Shown here: positions 7,406 through 13,576 of the stretch, piece by piece
Numbering within the stretch: position 1 is the first letter of the stretch
Layout: each line of letters opens with the position of its first letter
DNA from: an uncultured Neisseriaceae bacterium
GTDB taxonomy: Bacteria; Pseudomonadota; Gammaproteobacteria; Burkholderiales; UBA11063
Assembly (NCBI GenBank): GCA_937952895.1
Contig: CALFYC010000170.1
Coordinates: 1 to 13,576 of the forward strand
DNA length: 13,576 nucleotides
Direction of reading: 5' to 3'
Notes under the pieces: generated by a model
Databases searched by the model: none
Told to the model about the DNA's origin: nothing
What the model saw: the letters and a program-made list of their open reading frames with translations, nothing else
Made by a program: the position numbers and the translations under genes

Positions 7406-8176
7406 ATGAAAATATTTATTGTTCCATTATTGTTAGCTTTAGTAATATTCTTCGCGGGAATTTTTATTGTTGATCAGCGTGAAGTTGCTGTTGTTACGAA
7501 TTATAATAAACAACAGTTTATTTATGATCCAGGAGTTCATTGGGCAATTCCCGGATTAAGTTCAGTAGACTATGTTTATACCAATACGCAAACCTCCTTA
7601 TTTACTATTTCAGAATCAATGCAAACTCATGATAATAAAATGGTAAGTGTAGGGGTTTTAGTTAATTGGCAAATTAATGAGCCTAAACTTTATTTGAGTA
7701 ATTTAAATAAAATACAGCAAATAGGTGTAGACGAGCATTTGACTAAAATACTTACAAATATAATTGAAAGTCAAGTAAATAACTCATCATTATTTGAACT
7801 TAATCAAAATTATACTTTATTTGAGTCAGTGATTAAAGTCCCTGAATTGGGTATTACGTTAAAAAATACAGTAATTGAAAATATTGCACTTTTAAATTCA
7901 AATTCTCAAACTGATATTGTTGAATCTAGGACAAATATGGCAGCATTCTCAAATGAATCCAGTGTAATCGAGTCAGCCTATAGGCAAAGTCAAAAAATGA
8001 AAGCTGATTTATTAGTTGAAAAGGCTAGATTATATCAACCAGTTATAGCTAAAAATGCCAAATTTTATGATTATTGGAGTAAACTTGATATTTATAAGAG
8101 TATGGCAAAGACTAATCTGGATATGCCACCACTTAAAGATTTATATAAATCTGAATTGAATAATAAAAATAAATAA
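7406..8176 (+). CDS. hflC: HflC, short divergent partner of HflK
   Basis: The 256-residue product has an N-terminal membrane anchor (about 5-22) directly followed by IVDQREVAVVTNY and DPGVHWAIPGL (41-51), which match the opening of the HflC band-7 domain. Position right after hflK confirms the assignment. It is well below the 290-335 residues usual for HflC. The reduction falls in the insertion of the SPFH domain and in the long helix after GITLKNTVIENIALL (149-163), where the usual AEGDAEA-rich stretch is not recognisable. The frame is open and ends in a lysine-rich tail, so this looks like a reduced gene, not a broken one. A strong purine run (7391-7398) lies ahead of the ATG. The identity rests partly on context. 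Confidence 0.82.
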   Translation: MKIFIVPLLLALVIFFAGIFIVDQREVAVVTNYNKQQFIYDPGVHWAIPGLSSVDYVYTNTQTSLFTISESMQTHDNKMVSVGVLVNWQINEPKLYLSNLNKIQQIGVDEHLTKILTNIIESQVNNSSLFELNQNYTLFESVIKVPELGITLKNTVIENIALLNSNSQTDIVESRTNMAAFSNESSVIESAYRQSQKMKADLLVEKARLYQPVIAKNAKFYDYWSKLDIYKSMAKTNLDMPPLKDLYKSELNNKNK

Positions 8177-8190
8177 ATTTTAGGACAGTT

Positions 8191-9042
8191 ATGCCAAATA
8201 TTCTAGTTTTAGGTGCAAATGGTCAGCTTGGCTCAGACCTTGTTAAATTGGCTGATTATAGTATGTGTAACCTAATTAAGATTACTCGTCAAGAGGTGGA
8301 TGTATTAACTGATGACTTAGCTGAGAAACTATCTCATTACCAACCGCAATATGTAATTAATTGTGTTGCAACTACAAATGTTGATTTATGTGAAGAAAAT
8401 TCAGATCAGGCATTTTTAATTAATAGTGATTTTAGTTATAAATTAGCTAAGTTTTGTAATGAGGTAAATGCTGTCTTAATTCATATTTCAACCGATTATG
8501 TTTTTGATGGTATAAAATCCAGTGCTTACACTGAATTAGATATTCCCAATCCCATAAATATTTATGGATTATCTAAATATGGTGGTGAAATTGCAATTAA
8601 ACAATATGCAAAACGTTACTTTATTTTCCGGGTTGCAAGTATTTTTGGTAAAGCCGGTGCTTCAGGTAAAGGGGGTAATTTTATTACTACCATTTTGCGT
8701 TTGGGTAATCAGTTAGATACTGTGAATGTAATTGCTGATCAAATTAGTTGTCCAACGGCAACCTTGGATATTGCTCGATGTATTTTTCATTTTATTAAAA
8801 CTAAAAATGATGATTATGGAATATATCATTGTACCAGTGTTGACTCGTGTAGCTGGTTTGAGTTTGCGCAAAATATATTCAAATTAGGTGGTTTGGATAT
8901 CAATAAAGTACAACCAATTAAATTTGATAGCTATAAGTTTAGAGCGCGACGGCCACAAAATACTATAATGTCGACTGATAAACTTTCTAAATATTATCAA
9001 ATGCCCAAATGGTATAAAGGATTACAGGAATATTTTAATTAA
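8191..9042 (+). CDS. RmlD-like sugar-nucleotide reductase (extended SDR)
   Basis: The 283-residue protein belongs to the RmlD/RfbD substrate-binding family. It has the NAD(P)-binding GANGQLG (8-14), the STDYVFDG block (100-107) and the catalytic pair Y125 and K129 in YGLSKYGGE. FRVASIFG (146-153) and a C-terminal RARRPQNTIMST (251-262) are also family signatures. RmlD reduces dTDP-4-keto-L-rhamnose to dTDP-L-rhamnose, the last step of the precursor pathway for rhamnose in O-antigen or other glycans. No rmlA, rmlB or rmlC is present in the window, so the exact substrate is open; other members act on related 4-keto sugars. AGGA at 8182-8185 supports the ATG. It follows hflC by 14 nt and precedes the RND pump by 2 nt. 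Confidence 0.85.
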   Translation: MPNILVLGANGQLGSDLVKLADYSMCNLIKITRQEVDVLTDDLAEKLSHYQPQYVINCVATTNVDLCEENSDQAFLINSDFSYKLAKFCNEVNAVLIHISTDYVFDGIKSSAYTELDIPNPINIYGLSKYGGEIAIKQYAKRYFIFRVASIFGKAGASGKGGNFITTILRLGNQLDTVNVIADQISCPTATLDIARCIFHFIKTKNDDYGIYHCTSVDSCSWFEFAQNIFKLGGLDINKVQPIKFDSYKFRARRPQNTIMSTDKLSKYYQMPKWYKGLQEYFN

Positions 9043-9044
9043 TT

Positions 9045-12000
9045 ATGAAGCTTGCCGTTTTTGTTAATCGTCCAATTCTTGCCTCAGTTATTTCCATTAT
9101 AATTGTTTTATGTGGTTTAGTTGCAGCATTTAATTTACCTTTAGAGCAATTCCCGCGTATTGCTCCGCCTTCAATTGTGGTTAACGCAACTTATCCTGGC
9201 GCCAGTGCGGAGACAATTGCTAAAAATATTGCCTCTCAATTTGAGGATAAATTTAATGGGATAAGTAATGTCATCTATATGGCATCAAGTAGTTCAGGAA
9301 CCGGTAATGTATCGGTACGTTTAACTTTTGAGGTTGGAACTGATCTAAATTATGCTGTTAATGAAGTATTAAATAGAGTCCAAGCAACAATGCCACTGTT
9401 GCCTAGCATTGTCCAACAGCTAGGGGTTTCGGTGCGTAAAAGCTCCCCTGACTTGTTGATGGTTCTTGCTTTTTATAATGAAGGTGGAACTTTTAATCGA
9501 GAATATATGAGTAACTATCTGAATAGAACCTTATATAATGATTTAAGTTTGGTGCCAGGAGTTGGGCAGGTTACTTTATTTGGTTTTTCTTATGCAATGC
9601 GAGTTTGGACCGATATAAATAAAATGAATTCCTTAAATGTCTCATACAACGATATTGCACATGCAATTGAAGAGCAAAACGAGGACTATATTGTCGGTAG
9701 AAGTAGTGCAATGCCAACAAACAGTTCAGAACAGACCTTTAATATGGCCGGAATGCAAATGTATAGTACTCCAAAACAGTTTGAAAGTATTATTATTCGT
9801 GAAAGTGGTACTCAAATTCTACGTATTAAAGATGTGGCAAGAGTTGAATTGGGTGCGAATACTTATAATACTGTACCAAGAGCCTTTTTTACTAATAATG
9901 GTAAAATAAGTGAAAAAGATGTGGCAATATTACAACTTTTTATGGATTCAGATGCAAATCAAATTGATGTGAGAGATCGTGTATTAGCTAAGGTCGCGAA
10001 AGAGTCTAAAAATTTTCCAGCGGGGCTTAAATATTTTGTTGCTTTTGATGCTACCCAGTTTGTTATTGCTTCAATTAATGGGGTAATTGGTTCACTCTTT
10101 GATGCTTTCTTTCTAGTTGCTTTGGTTATTTTCTTATTCTTACATAATTGGCGTGCAAGTTTAATTGCTGTAATTACTATACCGGTATCCATTATTGGTT
10201 CATTTGCCGCTTTATATATGTTTGGTTATTCGGTCAATACTTTAGTATTATTTGCTCTCATCTTAGCTATTGGGATTGTGGTTGACGATGCGATTGTTAT
10301 TGTAGAAAATATTGAACGTTTGAAATCATTACATCCAGAGATGCCAACAAAAGATGTAGTAAATTTAGCCATGGATGAAGTATTTGGGGCAGTGATTGCC
10401 ATTTGCTTAGTTTTATCCGTGGTATTTTTACCGGTAATGGCTTTGAGTGGTTTAAGTGGTGTTTTATATCGTCAGTTTGCTGTAACTATTGCTTGTACAG
10501 TAGTTATTTCAGCAATTGCAGCATTAACTATTACACCAGCAGTTAGCGCATTACTTTTGAAAAAGCATATGAAAATTGGTAAATTTGGTCAAATATTTGA
10601 TCATTGTATAGAGAAATTAGCTGGAGTTTATTTATATATTGCTGAAAAAATGATTGATTATCGAAGATATTCTTTAGGTATGCTATTTATAATTGTTACC
10701 GCAACATTATTTATCTATAAGCATATCCCATTTGGGTTTGTACCTAATGAAGATCAGGGGTATTATTTTAACTCAATTAATCTTCCAGCTTCAGCAAGTC
10801 TGGATCAAACTGAACAAATTGCTAACGATATTTCACGAAAAACCATAAAACTGAAAGGTGTCAGTCATGTTTTAGCAATTGTTGGTTGGGACATCTTAGC
10901 TTCAGGCGGCAACAATACTTATGCTGCGACTATTATTGGCGTATTGAAAAATTGGTCAAATCGTCCTGATAAAGAAGAGGAAGTTAATAGTGTTATTAAC
11001 CAAACAAATAAATTGAATAGTTCATATAAAAACGTATTAATTCGAGCTTTTAATCGTCCGCCAATCGGTGGGCTCAGCACTACTGGTGGGATTGAATATT
11101 ATCTAGAATATAGAAGTGGTGGAGATATTAATAATTTAGGTGTGCAAGCTAACCTGTTAGATGAAAGATTAAAAAAACATAAAGAAATTAAGAATGCATA
11201 CCACCTTTTAGATACGAGTGTTGAGCAAGTTAGAGTTGTGCCAGATGTAGATATGGCAAAGTTTTATCATGTGAGTATTCAAAGTATTTATAATACCTTG
11301 CAAGCTGTATATAATAATGATAATATAAATTTTACTTTCTTAATGCAAGGTTTAGTATGGGTAATTATAGAAGGTGATTATAAATATCGTGCATCTGTTA
11401 GAGGGATTGAAGATATTTATGTAAAAAGTGATGATAATAAAATGATTCCAATTAGTCAGTTAGTTAAAATTTCATTTTATCGTTCACCTCAAGTAGTGGA
11501 AAGATTTAACGATTATTTGGCAACTAAAGACATTATAGAGCCGGCTAAAGGTTATAGCTCTGGTGATATTATGAAAATTATTACGAGTGAGGTTCAGAAT
11601 TTGCCAGTTGGATTCAGTTATGATTGGTTTGGGGTAAGTTATCAGCAACAACAATCACAAAAAAATTCAGGTTTGGCTTTTCTATTTTCCTTTATTATGA
11701 TTTATTTGGTATTGTGTGCATTATATGAAATGTGGCGTTTACCAATAGTTGTGCTATTAGGTGTTCCATTTGCTTTATTTGGTTCAGGGGTAATGTTATT
11801 TGCACGAGGGCAAACAAATGATTTATATTTTCAGATTAGTTTAATTGCTCTTTTAGGATTATCGGCCAAAAATATTATTTTATTAATTGAATTTGCATTA
11901 CAGCATTTTAATGAAGGATTTTCAGCAAAAGAAAGTGCTATGCATGCTCTTAAATTAAGATTTAGACCAATTTTTATGACTTCCATTACTTTTATAATGG

Positions 12001-12173
12001 GAGCTATGCCACTAATGTTTGCAACTGGTGCTGGAGCTAATGCGGAACATTCAGTAGGGTCAGGCATTATTGGTGGAATGTTAGGTTCAGTAATACTTGG
12101 CACACTAGTTGCCCCAAGTTACTTTGTAATAATTATGCAAAACTATAAACGTAAAGGTAGTAAAGAGTGTTAA
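9045..12173 (+). CDS. HAE-1 RND multidrug efflux pump, inner-membrane subunit
   Basis: This 1042-residue protein is an AcrB/MexB/MdtB-type pump. It starts with a membrane helix (about 10-28) and the LEQFPRIAPPSIVV and YPGASAET blocks of the porter domain. The proton-relay residues are all present: D414 and D415 in VVDDA, K942 in GLSAKN, R972 and T979 in LRFRPIFMTS, so it should be proton-driven and active. Compared with AcrB, the gate-loop phenylalanines (F615 and F617, in GFGF) are W615 and I617, which suggests a different drug range. The ribosome site is weak; the gene starts 2 nt after rmlD. Such pumps need a periplasmic adaptor and an outer-membrane channel, neither of which is upstream here. 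The substrate cannot be deduced. Confidence 0.93.
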   Translation: MKLAVFVNRPILASVISIIIVLCGLVAAFNLPLEQFPRIAPPSIVVNATYPGASAETIAKNIASQFEDKFNGISNVIYMASSSSGTGNVSVRLTFEVGTDLNYAVNEVLNRVQATMPLLPSIVQQLGVSVRKSSPDLLMVLAFYNEGGTFNREYMSNYLNRTLYNDLSLVPGVGQVTLFGFSYAMRVWTDINKMNSLNVSYNDIAHAIEEQNEDYIVGRSSAMPTNSSEQTFNMAGMQMYSTPKQFESIIIRESGTQILRIKDVARVELGANTYNTVPRAFFTNNGKISEKDVAILQLFMDSDANQIDVRDRVLAKVAKESKNFPAGLKYFVAFDATQFVIASINGVIGSLFDAFFLVALVIFLFLHNWRASLIAVITIPVSIIGSFAALYMFGYSVNTLVLFALILAIGIVVDDAIVIVENIERLKSLHPEMPTKDVVNLAMDEVFGAVIAICLVLSVVFLPVMALSGLSGVLYRQFAVTIACTVVISAIAALTITPAVSALLLKKHMKIGKFGQIFDHCIEKLAGVYLYIAEKMIDYRRYSLGMLFIIVTATLFIYKHIPFGFVPNEDQGYYFNSINLPASASLDQTEQIANDISRKTIKLKGVSHVLAIVGWDILASGGNNTYAATIIGVLKNWSNRPDKEEEVNSVINQTNKLNSSYKNVLIRAFNRPPIGGLSTTGGIEYYLEYRSGGDINNLGVQANLLDERLKKHKEIKNAYHLLDTSVEQVRVVPDVDMAKFYHVSIQSIYNTLQAVYNNDNINFTFLMQGLVWVIIEGDYKYRASVRGIEDIYVKSDDNKMIPISQLVKISFYRSPQVVERFNDYLATKDIIEPAKGYSSGDIMKIITSEVQNLPVGFSYDWFGVSYQQQQSQKNSGLAFLFSFIMIYLVLCALYEMWRLPIVVLLGVPFALFGSGVMLFARGQTNDLYFQISLIALLGLSAKNIILLIEFALQHFNEGFSAKESAMHALKLRFRPIFMTSITFIMGAMPLMFATGAGANAEHSVGSGIIGGMLGSVILGTLVAPSYFVIIMQNYKRKGSKEC

Positions 12174-13576
12174 GATTTTTTATTAATAATCCAGTTTTTT
12201 CATCAGTAATTTCAATTATTATTGTGCTATGTGGATTAGCGGCAATATTTAGTCTACCATTAGAAGAGTATCCTGATATTGCGCCACCTACAATTACAAT
12301 TTCTGCTCATTATCCAGGTGCGAGTGCCAGAGTATTAGAGCGCACTGTTGCTTCTCCTATTGAAGACCAAGTGAATGGGGCCACACGCATGATTTATATG
12401 CACTCAACCATGTCAAGTAATGGTGATTATAATCTAGTGGTGACTTTTTCAACTGGAACCAATTTAAATTATGTGATTGGGGATGTATTAAATCGATTAA
12501 ATACCGCTTTGCCGATTTTGCCTGAAGTTGTTCAGCAAATGGGTGTTACTATGCGTAAAAGCTCACAGAATCTTTTACTTTCAATTTCAATGAAAAGTGA
12601 TGGCCGGTATAGTAATGTCTATTTGAGTAACTATACTTATCGCAATATTGTAACTGAATTAACTAGAATTAGAGGTGTTGGAGATATTCAAACTGTTGGA
12701 GATAGAACTTACTCGATGAGAGTTTGGCTATCACCTGATAAAATGCAAAAATTAAATGTAGGTGTTAAGGAAGTAGAAAGTGCAATTGCAGATCAAAATA
12801 TTGAAGTCGCAGCAGGAAAAACTGCATACCCACCAACGGATGGTGGAGGGATGTTATCATTTAACTTAAATGGTCAAGGCTATTATAGTGATCCCAAACA
12901 ATTTGAACAAATTGTAATTAAGCAAGAAAGTAATCAATATGTTCGAGTTAAAGATGTTGCAAGAGTTGAACTGGGGGCTTTTAGTTATGATACTATTAGT
13001 AAATTAAATTTGAATAATAATGTTGGGTTACAGATATATTTAGAACCTGGTGCAAACCAATTGGCAGTAAACACGGCAATTAAAAAATCTTTACAAAAGC
13101 TCGAACAGCAGTTTCCAAGTGGAATTAGTTACGAAGTATCTTTTGATAATACTAAATTTGTTGAAAAATCACTTCATAATGTAATTGATACATTACGTGA
13201 TGCTAGCATTTTAGTAATTATTGTAATTTTCTTATTTTTGCAAAAAGGGCGCGCAACTTTAATTCCAGTATTGACTATTCCTGTTGCAATTATTGGAACA
13301 TTTGCTGGAATGTGGATAACTAATTTTAGTGTTAATAATCTGACTTTATTTGGGATTGTGCTATCAATTGGTATTGTAGTTGATGATTCAATTGTGGTGA
13401 TTGAAAGTGTCGAACGTGTCATGCATGAGAATAACTTAAATGCAAAAAAAGCTAGTATTCAGGCCATGAATGAGGTTGCTGCAGCTTTAATTGCCATTGT
13501 ACTTGTTTTATGTTGTGCTTTTGTGCCATCGGCATTTTTAGGTGGGTTAACGGGTATATTATATCGCCAGTTTGCC
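12167..13576 (+). CDS. Second HAE-1 RND efflux pump, cut by the right edge
   Basis: A GTG at 12167, overlapping the previous RND gene by 7 nt, opens a frame with no stop through the last base, giving the first 470 residues. The start reads MLRFFINNPVFSSVISIII, then LPLEEYPDIAPP and YPGASAR, closely paralleling the first pump. The paired proton-relay aspartates are D406 and D407 in VVDDSIVV, and the fragment ends with LYRQFA, about the middle of a normal pump. Two adjacent RND subunits recall MdtB-MdtC, which assemble as a mixed trimer; the shared opening suggests tandem duplication followed by divergence. The overlapping start implies coupled translation and roughly matched amounts. The rest of the gene, and possibly an adaptor, lies beyond the window. 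Confidence 0.93.
   Translation, partial: MLRFFINNPVFSSVISIIIVLCGLAAIFSLPLEEYPDIAPPTITISAHYPGASARVLERTVASPIEDQVNGATRMIYMHSTMSSNGDYNLVVTFSTGTNLNYVIGDVLNRLNTALPILPEVVQQMGVTMRKSSQNLLLSISMKSDGRYSNVYLSNYTYRNIVTELTRIRGVGDIQTVGDRTYSMRVWLSPDKMQKLNVGVKEVESAIADQNIEVAAGKTAYPPTDGGGMLSFNLNGQGYYSDPKQFEQIVIKQESNQYVRVKDVARVELGAFSYDTISKLNLNNNVGLQIYLEPGANQLAVNTAIKKSLQKLEQQFPSGISYEVSFDNTKFVEKSLHNVIDTLRDASILVIIVIFLFLQKGRATLIPVLTIPVAIIGTFAGMWITNFSVNNLTLFGIVLSIGIVVDDSIVVIESVERVMHENNLNAKKASIQAMNEVAAALIAIVLVLCCAFVPSAFLGGLTGILYRQFA

Noticed and set aside
9637..9909. Alternative plus-strand frame inside the first RND gene
   Set aside because: It lies wholly inside a conserved pump gene in another frame and has no family features.
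13174..13422. Minus-strand frame near the right edge
   Set aside because: It is antisense to the membrane segment and VVDDS motif of the second RND pump, which is the real coding frame there.
62..13576. A novel defence or secretion system
   Set aside because: Every substantial gene belongs to a known housekeeping, envelope or efflux family, and nothing here resembles a defence module.

Overview
The window is AT-rich (roughly one third G+C by eye) bacterial chromosome. It looks like a free-standing low-GC proteobacterium. The run der-hfq-hflX-hflK-hflC is the arrangement usual in Betaproteobacteria; in enterobacteria miaA, not der, precedes hfq. Der also carries an NKxE form of its first G4 motif, which I recall from betaproteobacterial Der proteins. 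LpxO-like, HAE-1 RND and HflKC genes all indicate a Gram-negative envelope. I cannot name the species.

Left part (1-2030). A minus-strand aspartyl/asparaginyl beta-hydroxylase resembling LpxO (62-850) may be followed by another minus-strand gene running off the left edge. Upstream of the hydroxylase, a perfect 13-bp inverted repeat (901-936) overlaps an extended -10 promoter and looks like an operator. Between 972 and about 1840 lies the wreck of a minus-strand CodB-like NCS1 purine/cytosine permease, with several in-frame stops, frameshifts and at least two inferred internal deletions.

Central part (2031-8176). A tightly packed plus-strand cluster starts behind an extended -10 promoter at about 1977-1985: yebC, hslO (Hsp33), der, hfq, hflX, hflK, hflC. 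Genes abut or overlap, by 1 nt at hslO/der, 23 nt at hfq/hflX, 20 nt at hflX/hflK and 0 nt at hflK/hflC. The theme is ribosome function and proteostasis: YebC and HflX act on stalled ribosomes, Der on 50S assembly, Hsp33 on oxidatively unfolded protein, HflKC on FtsH, and Hfq on small RNAs. Hfq is clearly divergent: the rim arginine patch is absent, the distal-site glutamine is serine, and a loop is three residues longer. HflC is unusually short.

Right part (8191-13576). An RmlD-like sugar-nucleotide reductase is followed 2 nt later by a complete HAE-1 RND pump. A second RND pump overlaps it by 7 nt, starts at a GTG and is cut by the right edge. No periplasmic adaptor gene precedes the pair within the window. 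No convincing terminator lies between yebC and the right edge, so the whole plus-strand block may be one transcript or a set of overlapping ones.

I did not find a new defence system, mobile element, CRISPR array or RNA gene. The items most worth checking are the atypical Hfq, the reduced HflC, the operator-like palindrome at the lpxO-like gene and the decayed permease.
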